Shown here in pieces: positions 7,871 through 16,373 of a stretch of 39,205 nt of DNA. Source of the stretch: Candidatus Zymogenus saltonus (GTDB taxonomy: Bacteria > Desulfobacterota > Zymogenia > Zymogenales > Zymogenaceae); the NCBI GenBank assembly GCA_016929395.1, contig JAFGIX010000047.1, positions 1-39,205 of the forward strand, read 5' to 3'. Position numbers and translations under genes: made by a program. Every line of letters starts with the position of its first letter. Within the stretch, counting starts at the first letter, position 1. Under the pieces are notes generated by a model. It was not told where the DNA came from, did not search any database, and saw only the letters and a program-made list of their open reading frames with translations.

Positions 7871-8238
7871 ATATAATCTATCAACTAAATGAAAAATGTC
7901 AACGCCGTTTCGGAGGAATCTGAAATTTCATCAAGGCAGTACAGGCTATTGACACCCCTTTAAACAGATTTCTTCCGAATTTTCGGCGGCAAACCACACA
8001 GAAATGTCCTCCGGGAAATGGAGACAATATTTTTTCGGCCGCCGTTCATCGACTCAAAAACGGGGTCAACCGTTTCGGGACAATCGGGTCAAGGGGAAAT
8101 GGTTGTGAAAATCAGACAGCGATTTTTTAAAAGCTTCCGTCGTAGAAAGATAGGATGACAAAATGATATTTGATCTTGATAAATGACCTCTCGGCCTATA
8201 GCCTCCGCGGGCCGATTCACAATAATCCCCCCGAAAAA

Positions 8239-9426
8239 CTACTTCCTGCTTATTATATAATTATATGCCGAGAGAGCGGCCTTCGCGCCCTCCCCCGTCG
8301 CTATTATCACCTGTTTGAACAGGACATCGGTGACGTCACCGGCGGCGAAGACCCCGGCCATCCCCGTCCTGCACTGGGAATCGACGACGATCTCGCCTAT
8401 CGCATTTGTGGTCAGGGTGTCCACCACGAGCTCCGAGTTGGGGAGAAGCCCTATCTCGATGAAGACCCCGTCCACCTCGAGAACCCTTGTATTGCCGTCT
8501 TTCAGGGACTTTATCTCTATACCGGAAACCACCTTGTCCCCCTTGATGCCGAGCGTGTTGTGCTCGGTGATGATCTCCGATTTTTCGGAAGCCATAACCT
8601 TGTCTATCAATATCGGATCCCCCGTAAGGGGCGTCAGCGATATCAGGTACACTTTTTTTGCCACGTTGATGAGATCCAGGGCGGCCTCCAGGGCCGAATT
8701 GCCCCCTCCCACCACTGCGGCCTTAAGCCCCTTGAACAGGGGGGCGTCGCAGGTCGAGCAGTACGCCACGCCCTTGCCGACCAGCTCCCTTTCCCCCGGA
8801 ACGCCCAGCGATCTCGGGCGCTTTCCCATCGCCAGGATGACCGTCTTTGCGTTGTAAAGGGCGCCGTCGTCGCAAAAGACCTTCTTTATCGAGCCGGCGA
8901 GGTCTACCGATACCACCTCGACCCCCTCCATCTTCTCGACCCCGTATTTCCCGACGTGCTCTTCGAACTTCGAGATGAGTTCCACGGTGTCGATCTCTGA
9001 GAACCCGAGGTAGTTGTCTATGTCGTAGGTCCAGGTTACCTGTCCCCCGATATCCTTGCTGATGATAATGGTCTTCATGAGCTTTCTGGCGGCGTATATG
9101 GCGGCGCTCAGGCCCGCCGGCCCGCCCCCTATTATTATCAGGTCGTATATCTGCGGCGCATCTCCCGGCCTCGGCCTGCCCAGCTTGTCCCAGAGCTCGC
9201 CTACCGCCTCCAGGGTAACGAGGTTGCCGTAGCCCCCTATCGGCTCACCGCCCACGATTATCTGCGGAAGGGAGCCGCTGCCTGTTGCGGCCTTCATCTC
9301 CTTCCACCCCTCGGACCTCGGCTCCACTTCTATCTCGTGAAACTCTATTCCCTTTTCGGTCAAGAACGCCTTTGCCCTGCTGCAAAAGGGACACCCCCTA
9401 AGGGTATATATCGTTACGCCTTTCAT
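8239..9426 (-). CDS. glutaredoxin-thioredoxin reductase fusion
   Basis: A 395-residue fusion. Residues 1-80 are a glutaredoxin/NrdH-like domain with CPFC (C12, C15) and SLPQIIVGG, the cis-proline and glutathione-loop region. Residues 92-395 are a thioredoxin reductase with the FAD motif IIIGGGPAGLSAA, the redox pair CSTC (C223, C226), a second nucleotide motif VVGGGNSALEAA and the C-terminal FAAGDVTD motif. The enzyme would move electrons from a pyridine nucleotide through FAD and the CXXC to its own glutaredoxin domain, and possibly to the selenocysteine glutaredoxin encoded 26 bases upstream. The NAD(P)H preference cannot be settled by eye. It lies last in a unit with a molybdoprotein, rubredoxin and that glutaredoxin. 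Confidence 0.88.
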   Translation of the reverse strand: MKGVTIYTLRGCPFCSRAKAFLTEKGIEFHEIEVEPRSEGWKEMKAATGSGSLPQIIVGGEPIGGYGNLVTLEAVGELWDKLGRPRPGDAPQIYDLIIIGGGPAGLSAAIYAARKLMKTIIISKDIGGQVTWTYDIDNYLGFSEIDTVELISKFEEHVGKYGVEKMEGVEVVSVDLAGSIKKVFCDDGALYNAKTVILAMGKRPRSLGVPGERELVGKGVAYCSTCDAPLFKGLKAAVVGGGNSALEAALDLINVAKKVYLISLTPLTGDPILIDKVMASEKSEIITEHNTLGIKGDKVVSGIEIKSLKDGNTRVLEVDGVFIEIGLLPNSELVVDTLTTNAIGEIVVDSQCRTGMAGVFAAGDVTDVLFKQVIIATGEGAKAALSAYNYIISRK

Positions 9427-9452
9427 AACCCCTCCGTACGATATTTTACGCC

Positions 9453-9692
9453 CTATCCAAGGAGTTCCTCTATCCGCCCCTTGTCAAAACCGACGATTAC
9501 CTCATCGCCAATCTTGATTACCGGGACGCTAAGCCCGCCCTCGGTCAACTTCCTCATTTCTTCCATGGCCTCGTTATCCGAGGTCACGTCATGGTCCACA
9601 TATTCGATCCCCTTCTGCGAAAGGAACTCTCTCGCCCTCTTGCAAAAGGGTCACGTGGGAGTTGAAAATAGAGTTACCTTCTTCTGCTCCAT
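9453..9692 (-). CDS. Uxx-star type glutaredoxin-like selenoprotein (in-frame UGA = Sec14)
   Basis: The 79-residue frame is interrupted only by TGA at 9651-9653, exactly where the first Cys of a glutaredoxin CPFC motif belongs: residues 9-19 read FSTPT-U-PFCKR. After the TGA the frame runs on as a complete glutaredoxin domain, including SVPVIKIGDEVIVGF (cis-proline loop), to a TAG. Directly 3' of the UGA a stem-loop fits a bacterial SECIS, listed separately. The family is known to use selenocysteine at this position. An ordinary stop would leave a 13-residue peptide and an unstarted domain. AGGAGG lies upstream of the ATG at 9692. A sequencing error from TGC or TGT is the main alternative. The gene sits between rubredoxin and the thioredoxin reductase fusion. 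Confidence 0.85.
9617..9635 (-). promoter_or_regulatory. SECIS-like stem-loop downstream of the Sec UGA
   Basis: On the minus strand GCGAGA (9635-9630) pairs with TTTCGC (9622-9617), including one G-T pair, around the loop GAGTTCC. The loop begins 22 bases after the UGA and its first base is G. A short stem, that distance and an early loop G are the features of bacterial SelB-binding SECIS elements. Confidence 0.65.
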
Positions 9693-9749
9693 TAAAAAAA
9701 ACCTCCTTGTTCTCTTGATAATAAAAACACCTTCCCTGTTTATTTGCGC

Positions 9750-9911
9750 CTACTCCTCTTTTTCAAACTCGTCCTTGGACGCCCCGCAGACGGGACAAAC
9801 CCAGTCTTCGGGCAGATCGTCGAAGGGAGTCCCCGGCTTGATTCCGCCGTCGGGATCCCCCTCGGCGGGATCGTAAACGTATCCGCATACGGTACATACA
9901 TACTTGTCCAT
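9750..9911 (-). CDS. rubredoxin
   Basis: A 53-residue one-iron electron carrier with the canonical two knuckles: C6-TVCG (C6, C9) and C39-PVCG (C39, C42), plus [14 protein letters not shown] and [14 protein letters not shown] between them. Size and motifs are those of a standard clostridial or sulfate-reducer rubredoxin. It would pass electrons to superoxide reductase (7399-7776) and to rubrerythrin-like peroxidases in the same island. An AGAGGAGG site lies upstream of the ATG. The neighbouring genes are co-directional and closely spaced, so one transcript is likely. Confidence 0.96.
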   Translation of the reverse strand: MDKYVCTVCGYVYDPAEGDPDGGIKPGTPFDDLPEDWVCPVCGASKDEFEKEE

Positions 9912-9995
9912 GAAAAACCTCCTCTAAAGTCTATCAGACTCCTCTTTTGAAACTCCATCAAAATCTATACAAACCGACCTCCTCACATCGGATCA

Positions 9996-10625
9996 TCATT
10001 TCACATCGGCCTCGTTGGAGTAGCCCCTCTTCTCCCAAAAGCCCTCGTAGTCGGTGTCTATTAGTTCTATCCTTGTCACCCACTTGACCCACTTATAACC
10101 CAGCTTCGATTCCGCCACCACCTGAAAGGGAAAGCCCCTCCTCTCGTCCAAAATCCTCCCGTTGATCGAATAGGCGAGCATCAAATCCTTTTTTACGATA
10201 AAATCATAGGGGAGAGAGGAAGAATATCCGTCCTCGGCGTAAAACACGACGTTCTTTACTCCCTCCTTCGGCCTTACCTTCTCGAAAATGTCGTGAAATC
10301 TGACCCCCTCAAAGAGAAGAGCTTCCTTCCATCCCTCGACGCAGTGGAGCGTAATCGCCTTCTTCACGTGCGGCAGCGACAGCACCTCGTCATAGGTAAG
10401 GGATACGGGCTCTTCCACAAGACCCTTTATTTCGAGCCTGTATTTGTCTTTGTCTATCTTCTGAGGCCCGCGAATTGAATTGTCGTAGGCGCGGTCGAAT
10501 TTGTCAAGGTGCTTCCCCTCGTAGTTCCTTATCTCCTCGCCCTCCGTGCATGAGGCGAAGGTGAGAAAGAGCGCCACGAAAATGGAGGCGAAAAGGGCGC
10601 CCCTCTTGATCTCCATTATATTCAT
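9996..10625 (-). CDS. sulfite-oxidase-fold molybdopterin lipoprotein
   Basis: A 209-residue protein with a short hydrophobic leader ending FASC (C26), a plausible lipobox, so it is probably anchored on the outside of the inner membrane. The mature part has the SUOX/YedY molybdopterin fold signature: LHCVEGW with C95 as candidate molybdenum ligand, then YEGVRFHDIF-type segments, VVFYAEDGY, LMLAYSINGR and GYKWVKWVTRIEL. It lacks the dimerisation and haem domains of sulfite oxidase, as in YedY-type methionine sulfoxide reductases. The substrate is unknown; repair of oxidised methionine would suit the neighbourhood. The ATG at 10625 follows an AGAGG site; the TTG upstream is too near it. Confidence 0.8.
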   Translation of the reverse strand: MNIMEIKRGALFASIFVALFLTFASCTEGEEIRNYEGKHLDKFDRAYDNSIRGPQKIDKDKYRLEIKGLVEEPVSLTYDEVLSLPHVKKAITLHCVEGWKEALLFEGVRFHDIFEKVRPKEGVKNVVFYAEDGYSSSLPYDFIVKKDLMLAYSINGRILDERRGFPFQVVAESKLGYKWVKWVTRIELIDTDYEGFWEKRGYSNEADVK

Positions 10626-10649
10626 TTTCAACCTCTTTTGTAATTTTTT

Positions 10650-10678
10650 TCTAAATTAATCTCGCACTAATGTTTCAA
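10650..10678 (-). promoter_or_regulatory. possible promoter of the molybdoprotein-rubredoxin-glutaredoxin-reductase unit
   Basis: Minus-strand TTGAAA (10673-10678), a 17-base spacer and TTTAGA (10650-10655). The -10 is a poor match, so this is tentative. Confidence 0.3.
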
Positions 10679-10691
10679 ACCTATAATCAGG

Positions 10692-12749
10692 CTATGTTAA
10701 TGCCTTATTTAGGGTCTCGATGTCGTAAATCGGGGCCCTGCACGCGTAGCCCTCGCAGATGTAGGCCGCGGGCTTATCACTTGCCATATCCATATTCGAC
10801 AGGAACAGGGAGATCTCTGACAGCTCCTTTAAGTCACCATCGCTAAGGGCGTGGATCAAGACCTTATTTGGGATGAACCTCCTCTGTACCGACTCCACCA
10901 TTCCCCTCGTTATCGGATTATCCGGATAGCCCGAGATGACTATCTCCCTTGACGGCCCCATCAAAAAATCCAGCGCCTCGAGAAACTGGGTGTAGGCGTG
11001 AGGGTCCCGCCCGACTGTCGGCAGAAACGATCTTATCAGCTCCTCCGCCCTCTCCTCAAGCCTGACGTCTCCCGTTATCTTCGCGAGCCTCAGCAGATTT
11101 TTAGCCGCCACGGAGTTTCCTGACGGCGTCGCCCCGTCGTATATCTCCTTCTTCCTTATGATCAGCTTCTCCCCGTCGTTTCTGGAGAAGAACAATCCAC
11201 CACCGTCTTCGTCCCAGAAGAGACCGAGCATGACATCGTTTAGGGCCACCGCCTCCCTCAAGAAGTCGATTCGGAATTCGGCCTCGTAAAGCTCGACCAA
11301 CCCCCAGACAAAGAAGGCGTAGTCGTCTACGAATCCCGGGAATGCCGCCTCCCCGTTCCTGAAGCGCCTCTTTAGTCTCCCCCCTTTTGATTTGAGGTTA
11401 TTCAGGACGAAAAGCGCCCCCCTTTCGGCCGCATCTAGATAATCGCGGTCCCCAAGGGCCTGATACCCCTTGGCCAGGGCGGCCACCATAAGGCCGTTCC
11501 ACGCCGTTATGATCTTATCGTCCTTTAAGGGCTTCGCCCTCTTCTCCCTCACGGCATGAAGCCTTGCCCGAGAACCATCTATAAATTTCTTAAAGTCCCC
11601 GACATCGATACCCTCCCTCTCCGCAAACTCCCCCATCGGAGTCTTGACGTTGGGGATGCTCATCCCGTCCTCGAAGTTCCCCCCATCCTTAATATCGTAA
11701 AAGCGGCAGAAGAGATCTCCGTCTTTCTCCCCCAGAACGTCTCTGACCTCGCCCGGAGTAAATAGGTAGAAGAGGCCCTCCCTCCCCTCGGTGTCGGCGT
11801 CCTCCGCGGAATAGAAGCCCCCCTCTGGAGACGTCATATCCCTCAAAACGTAGGTAAATATCTCCCGCGCCGTCTCTGCGAACCTCGCATCACCCGTGAC
11901 CTGAAAGGCCTCGATATAGACAACGGCGAGGAGCGCCTGATCGTAGAGCATCTTCTCGAAGTGGGGGACAAGCCACCTCTCATCCGTGGAGTAGCGGTGG
12001 AAGCCGAAGCCGACCTGGTCGAATATGCCGCCACCCCTCATTTCGTCGAGGGTCTTTACGACCATCTCGAGGGCGAGCTTGTCGCCGCTCCTCTTATACC
12101 AGCGGAGCAGAAACGTGAGGCGGTGGGGCACTGGAAACTTTGGTGCCCGGCCGAATCCTCCCCGATTCTTATCAAATATGTCGGCAATTCCCCTGTAGGC
12201 CTTTTCCATGATTGCCGATTCCGGCGCGGCCTCGCCAACGGATTTTAGGGAATCACTCCTTAAAAGGCTCGTAACGTCCTCTCCCACCTTAACGAGACGT
12301 CCCCGATCGTCCCGCCACAGGGCCGCAATCTCCGCTATAATATCTATAAATCCAGGCATCCCCATTCTACCCCTCTTGGGAAAATATGTTCCGGCGTAAA
12401 AGGGCTTCCCTTCGGGAGTCATGAATATCGAGAGGGGCCAGCCGCCGCTTCCGGTCATGGCGTGGCAAACCGTCATGTAAATATTGTCTATGTCGGGGCG
12501 CTCCTCCCTGTCCACCTTTATCGAGACGAAGTGCTCGTTCAATATCCCGGCCAGATCGGCGTCTTCAAAGGACTCTTTCTCCATGACGTGGCACCAGTGA
12601 CAGGTTGAATAGCCTATGGAGAAGAAGATCGGCTTGTCCTCGTCCTTCGCCTTTCTGAACGCCTCGTCACCCCAGGGATACCACTCCACGGGATTTTCCG
12701 CGTGCATAAGGAGGTAGGGACTCTTTTCCTTTTTTAGACGATTTGTCAT
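10692..12749 (-). CDS. YyaL/SSP411-family protein (DUF255 thioredoxin domain plus glycosidase-like barrel)
   Basis: The 685-residue product begins with the conserved [19 protein letters not shown] and WYPWGDEAF segments, then a thioredoxin-fold domain with CHWCHVME (C50, C53), [10 protein letters not shown] and [11 protein letters not shown]. From about residue 170 an alpha/alpha six-hairpin region resembling glycosidases or N-acylglucosamine epimerases follows, with YDQALLA and [11 protein letters not shown]. The family is widespread and its biochemical role is not settled. The length is normal. The ATG at 12749 gives the conserved N-terminus; a TTG four codons upstream has no better site. 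It follows flavodoxin by 43 bases, which suggests co-transcription and a redox context. Confidence 0.85.
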   Translation of the reverse strand: MTNRLKKEKSPYLLMHAENPVEWYPWGDEAFRKAKDEDKPIFFSIGYSTCHWCHVMEKESFEDADLAGILNEHFVSIKVDREERPDIDNIYMTVCHAMTGSGGWPLSIFMTPEGKPFYAGTYFPKRGRMGMPGFIDIIAEIAALWRDDRGRLVKVGEDVTSLLRSDSLKSVGEAAPESAIMEKAYRGIADIFDKNRGGFGRAPKFPVPHRLTFLLRWYKRSGDKLALEMVVKTLDEMRGGGIFDQVGFGFHRYSTDERWLVPHFEKMLYDQALLAVVYIEAFQVTGDARFAETAREIFTYVLRDMTSPEGGFYSAEDADTEGREGLFYLFTPGEVRDVLGEKDGDLFCRFYDIKDGGNFEDGMSIPNVKTPMGEFAEREGIDVGDFKKFIDGSRARLHAVREKRAKPLKDDKIITAWNGLMVAALAKGYQALGDRDYLDAAERGALFVLNNLKSKGGRLKRRFRNGEAAFPGFVDDYAFFVWGLVELYEAEFRIDFLREAVALNDVMLGLFWDEDGGGLFFSRNDGEKLIIRKKEIYDGATPSGNSVAAKNLLRLAKITGDVRLEERAEELIRSFLPTVGRDPHAYTQFLEALDFLMGPSREIVISGYPDNPITRGMVESVQRRFIPNKVLIHALSDGDLKELSEISLFLSNMDMASDKPAAYICEGYACRAPIYDIETLNKALT

Positions 12750-12792
12750 TTCATCTTCCAAATTTTTTCAGCTTCTTCTGCCCGGCAATAAG

Positions 12793-13230
12793 CTATCTCC
12801 TAAGCTTCTTTACTATTGTGCGGCCGTAGTCATGCGACGCCTTTACAGCGCCCTTAGCCTCCGGCGATTTCAACCTGAACGCCCCGCCCATCACTTTCAT
12901 ATCGAAGATATTTCTCATTGTATTGTAAATCCTGTCCTGCGCCTCGCCGCTCCATCCGTAGGAGCCAAATACCCCGCCAACCTTCTCCTTCAGCTTGGCC
13001 TCCTCCATAAGAAAGAGAAAGGTCTTAACCGACTGGAGCATCTCCCCGTGGTAAGTCGGTGAACCCAATATGATCGCGGCGTAACCGTCCAGCTCCTCGA
13101 CCTCTTTAATCTCCTTTACATCCTTTACCACCGCCTCCGCCCCGCCGAGGCGCACCCCCTCGGCGATCTGCTCGGCGATCTGCTGGGTATTGCCCGTCCT
13201 CGAAGCGTATGCAATTAATACCTTTTTCAT
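12793..13230 (-). CDS. flavodoxin
   Basis: A 145-residue FMN electron carrier. The phosphate-binding loop SRTGNTQQIA starts at residue 10, and the flavin loops SPTYHGEM (about 57-64) and GSYGWSGEA (about 90-98) are present. The length matches short-chain flavodoxins of Desulfovibrio and clostridia. It can replace ferredoxin when iron is scarce, which suits the iron and oxygen-stress setting. The ATG follows GGGGGTGTTATAGA. It appears to lead a two-gene transcript with the YyaL-type gene. Confidence 0.92.
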   Translation of the reverse strand: MKKVLIAYASRTGNTQQIAEQIAEGVRLGGAEAVVKDVKEIKEVEELDGYAAIILGSPTYHGEMLQSVKTFLFLMEEAKLKEKVGGVFGSYGWSGEAQDRIYNTMRNIFDMKVMGGAFRLKSPEAKGAVKASHDYGRTIVKKLRR

Positions 13231-13365
13231 TCTATAACACCCCCTTTACTTTTTAGCTGTAACTTTATTAAACCGTAAGAGCAGGGACTTAGACCCTTTT
13301 ATTTTTTTAAAGCGCCTTCCATAAACCATCCGCCTATTACGCATTCATATTATATATTACATAAT

Positions 13366-13394
13366 ATAATACCGAAACCTTAAATTACAATCAA
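13366..13394 (-). promoter_or_regulatory. promoter of flavodoxin
   Basis: Minus-strand TTGATT (13389-13394), a 17-base spacer and TATTAT (13366-13371). It is surrounded by very AT-rich sequence and lies about 135 bases before the flavodoxin ATG. A small inverted repeat TATATTA-CA-TAATATA just downstream could be an operator. Confidence 0.55.
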
Positions 13395-13423
13395 TAATAA
13401 TTACTATTTGTGTAATTTTTTCG

Positions 13424-13549
13424 CCATCTGCGATGGAGCCGCTTGCCGTCCTTCGGCAGCCCTGGAAGTTCCCATGACTTCGGAATTCGGCCCGATAATA
13501 TTATAGCTCCCACCCGAAGGGAAAATCTCAGCCATTGCCATTGAGATTT
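13424..13549 (-). ncRNA. candidate structured RNA between histidine kinase and flavodoxin genes
   Basis: Perfect short stems are visible: CCATC/GATGG (13424-13436), TGCCG/CGGCA (13444-13458), a long-range GGAGC/GCTCC pair (13435-13439 with 13506-13510) and an 8-bp AAATCTCA/TGAGATTT hairpin (13523-13549). The first and third share bases and could exclude each other, as in a switch. The 13523-13549 hairpin may simply be the terminator of the kinase gene. No known family is recognised. Confidence 0.25.
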
Positions 13550-13616
13550 CTGGAAGCGAAAAAGGCGCCTATTGCGATGGATTTGGAAAGACCGGTAACT
13601 ACTGTCAGAATCAAGC

Positions 13617-16373
13617 CTAAGTGTAATCTTTGGTCAATGCGAGTTTGTGAGAAATTGTAAAAATAAAGGTTGTGCCGACGTCCGGCTCCGACACACACCA
13701 GATTCTGCCTTCGTGACGCTCGACCATGGTCTTTACGTAGGCAAGGCCCATTCCCTCGCCGGGCCTGTCATCTCTTCCGGCCTTATGAAAGATCTGGAAA
13801 ATCCTGTCGAAATCTTCCTTCCTAATTCCCCTCCCGTTATCCTTGACGTAAAAGGTGGTCTCGTTATAACCCCTCTCCCCGCTTATCTCGATCCTGCCGG
13901 ACCTCTTCGGATCGAGAAACTTGGTGGCGTTATCCAACAGATTCCCTAATATCTGTTCCATCGAGGTCTGGTCGGCTGTTACATCCGGGAGCTCTTTTAT
14001 CTCAACCTTTATTTTACCCTCTTCTATCTGATGAGCGATGCTCTTGAGTGTAACATCTATGATCTTTTTCATATTCACTTTTTCAAATACGAGTTCTCTC
14101 CTACCCAGCCGGGACAGCTTCAAAATCGCCTTTATGAGATTATCTATCCTGGTCACCGAGGAGTTGATGAACTCCATGCTCTGGGGAATATCATTGGTTA
14201 ATGCCGCTTCAATTTCTTCTTTATTCTGAGGAGAAAGGTGGGGAACGACCAAAGCAAGATTTGAATTAATCTTTTCTATTGCGGATTCCAACTCTCTGGA
14301 AAATCCTTTCAGGTTTATAAGAGGGGCCTTGAGATCGTGAGAGACTATATATGTAAAGCTCTTGATCTCTTCGTTGGCCCTCTTCAGCTCATCGGCGTAG
14401 TGTCTCAACTCCTCTTCCATTCTTTTGCGCTCGGTGACGATTCTGGTAATTCCGAGAATTTCCACCACCTTGCCGTCTTCAAAAATAGGTCTTGCCAGGA
14501 ACTCTATCGTCTCCATTTGGCCGTTCTTATCGTATACATCAAGCTCTTTGTGGCCTATCTCTTCGCCCGCCATGAGCCTTGACAAATACCCTTCCGCGGT
14601 TTTAGACGAATCGGGCGTTACGGTATCCCAGAAACTTGTTCCGATCAACTCGTCTGTCGTATATCCGGTCAGCTCTTCCAGGGCCTTGTTCAAGAATTTG
14701 TAATTCCCAAATTCGTCCGTCACGTAAATAATATCCCGGACGTTCTCGACTATAAACCTGTATCTCTTCTCGGACTCCTGGAGGGCCTCTTCCGCCCTCT
14801 TTCTGTCGGTGATATCGACTATGATTCCCTCTACATATCCTTTTTCCGGAAAGACCTTCGCTGATATTGAAACATGCTTTTCGGATCCGTCCTTTTGGCT
14901 CAAGCGTGTTTCAAAATCGGACAGCTCTCCCATCTCTTCGAGCAGGACAAGGTTGTTTATCCTGTCTTCGAGGGGGAAAAAATCGGAGGTCTTGTAATTG
15001 TTTAACAACTCATCGACCGACTCCACTCCGACAATCTCCGCGCATTTAGGGTTTGCCCTAAGGAGACCGCCGTCTTTGATACTCGCCCTCCATATTCCGA
15101 CGAGGGCGGTTTCAAAAAGATTCCTGTACAGCTCCTCGCTCTCCTTTAGGGCCTTCTCTATGCGCTTCCTTCCCGTGATATCGAGCATTGTCCCGGTTAT
15201 CTTAAGGGGATTGTTGTTGCCATCGCGTTCAACGACCCGTCCCCGGTTTTGAATCCATCTCCACTCCCCGAATTTATCCCTCACCCTGTATTCATCCTCA
15301 AAAAAACTCGTTCTCCCCTCGATGCTGTCCGACAGCTTCTTGGTAAATGTTGGGTAATCTTTTGGATGAATCAACTCGTACCAATTATTATGAAATACCT
15401 TGAACTCCTCCTCGCTGTACCCGAGAGTCTCGCCCCATCTGTAGTCGAAATAACTCTCTCCCGTCCGAAAGTCCGCGCCCCAGATACAGAGATTTGTGGC
15501 GTTAATGGCAAGATCCAACCTCTGTTGACTCAGTTTGAGCTCCTCCTCGGTCCGCTTCCTCTCCGTGATATCGAGCATTGTCCCTACTATTTTTAGGGGA
15601 TTGTTGTCACTGTCACGCTCAACAACGCTTCCCCGGGCGTAAATCCACCTCCATTCCCCGGACTTATCTTTTACCCGATATTCACACTCAAAATAAGGAG
15701 TCCTATCTTCTATATTGTCGACAATGCTTTTTTCAACAATCTCAACATCTTCGGGATGAATTAACCTGATCCACGAATTTAGATACTCCTTGAACTCCTC
15801 CTCGCTGTACCCGAGGGTCGCGCCCCATTTGTAATCGGAATAAATCTCCCCCGTTTGAAAGTCCGCGCCCCATATCCCAAGGTTCGTGACGTTCATGGCG
15901 AGCTCCAACCTCTGTTGATTTATCCTGAGCTCTTCCTCGGCATGTTTTCGGGCCAGGCGTTCATTATATTTCCTTACAACCTCCGGAAGTATCAGGGGAA
16001 GGAGCTTTAGATAACCCTGGTTCGGATCCTTGATTATATAATCGTCTACGCCAAGTTTTAGGGCCTCCACGGCTATCTCCTCCGAGCCGCTCCCCGTCAA
16101 TAGCACCAATGGGAGGGGTATCTTTTCATTAATCAGATCCCTGACCAGATCGAGACCGGATATTCCCGGCAGTTGGAAATCTATAACCACAATATTAGAA
16201 GTATATTTGCCCAAATGAAGCATCTCATATGCTTCCTCGGCCCTTTCACACTCCGTTATCTCAAAGGAGACGTTGCTCTTCTCAAAGGCCCTGCGAAACG
16301 ATAATCTGTCGTGCTTATTATCCTCGACAAGCAGGATGTCAATTGAGGGGGCTTTTTCGTTATTAGTCAACAT
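13617..16373 (-). CDS. hybrid sensor histidine kinase: REC-PAS x4-HisKA-HATPase
   Basis: A 918-residue soluble kinase without membrane segments. Residues 11-130 form a receiver domain with acidic E17/D18, phosphoacceptor D65 in VVIDFQLPG, T93 and K115. PAS domains follow at about 151-275, 281-405, 410-525 and 535-650, most ending in DITxRKR-type PAC linkers. The histidine box FTYIVSHDLKAPL has H679. The ATPase has NLLDNATKF (N box), DNGRGI (G1) and GEGMGLAY (G2). The first two PAS domains are a tandem duplication. An N-terminal receiver suggests that it is driven by another kinase as well as by PAS ligands. No DNA-binding regulator is adjacent. The ATG is only two bases after GGAGG, so the TTG directly after it may be the real start. 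Confidence 0.9.
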   Translation of the reverse strand: MLTNNEKAPSIDILLVEDNKHDRLSFRRAFEKSNVSFEITECERAEEAYEMLHLGKYTSNIVVIDFQLPGISGLDLVRDLINEKIPLPLVLLTGSGSEEIAVEALKLGVDDYIIKDPNQGYLKLLPLILPEVVRKYNERLARKHAEEELRINQQRLELAMNVTNLGIWGADFQTGEIYSDYKWGATLGYSEEEFKEYLNSWIRLIHPEDVEIVEKSIVDNIEDRTPYFECEYRVKDKSGEWRWIYARGSVVERDSDNNPLKIVGTMLDITERKRTEEELKLSQQRLDLAINATNLCIWGADFRTGESYFDYRWGETLGYSEEEFKVFHNNWYELIHPKDYPTFTKKLSDSIEGRTSFFEDEYRVRDKFGEWRWIQNRGRVVERDGNNNPLKITGTMLDITGRKRIEKALKESEELYRNLFETALVGIWRASIKDGGLLRANPKCAEIVGVESVDELLNNYKTSDFFPLEDRINNLVLLEEMGELSDFETRLSQKDGSEKHVSISAKVFPEKGYVEGIIVDITDRKRAEEALQESEKRYRFIVENVRDIIYVTDEFGNYKFLNKALEELTGYTTDELIGTSFWDTVTPDSSKTAEGYLSRLMAGEEIGHKELDVYDKNGQMETIEFLARPIFEDGKVVEILGITRIVTERKRMEEELRHYADELKRANEEIKSFTYIVSHDLKAPLINLKGFSRELESAIEKINSNLALVVPHLSPQNKEEIEAALTNDIPQSMEFINSSVTRIDNLIKAILKLSRLGRRELVFEKVNMKKIIDVTLKSIAHQIEEGKIKVEIKELPDVTADQTSMEQILGNLLDNATKFLDPKRSGRIEISGERGYNETTFYVKDNGRGIRKEDFDRIFQIFHKAGRDDRPGEGMGLAYVKTMVERHEGRIWCVSEPDVGTTFIFTISHKLALTKDYT
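15144..15923 (-). repeat. tandem duplication of a 390-bp PAS-coding unit
   Basis: Residues 151-280 and 281-410 of the kinase align without any gap, exactly 130 residues (390 bases) apart, with about two thirds identity by my count (for example NVTNLGIWGADF against NATNLCIWGADF and WRWIYARG against WRWIQNRG). Similarity is also clear at DNA level, for example around 15415-15490 and 15805-15880. This is a duplication inside the gene, not two independently acquired domains. Confidence 0.85.

Larger units (their letters stand above)
7777..8238. other. intergenic region upstream of dfx
   Basis: This gap of 462 bases holds the dfx promoter and the Fur-like repeat near its left end. A further six-base inverted repeat TCGGCC/GGCCGA at 8191-8215, just after the thioredoxin reductase gene, may act as a weak terminator although it lacks a T-run. 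No ORF with a ribosome site is seen on either strand. Confidence 0.5.
13231..13616. other. intergenic region with promoter and structured DNA
   Basis: The 386-base gap lies downstream of the first histidine kinase and upstream of flavodoxin. It holds the flavodoxin promoter and several stem-loops between 13424 and 13549. I recognise no riboswitch class; in particular the FMN-element core is absent. No coding ORF is seen. Confidence 0.5.

Noticed and set aside
9651-9653. Frameshift or true stop in the small glutaredoxin gene
   Set aside because: The frame is unchanged on both sides, the UGA sits precisely at the active-site Cys column and a SECIS-like element follows.
13231-13616. FMN, cobalamin or cyclic-di-GMP riboswitch before flavodoxin
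   Set aside because: None of the conserved cores of these classes was found, and the flavodoxin promoter lies downstream of the structured part.
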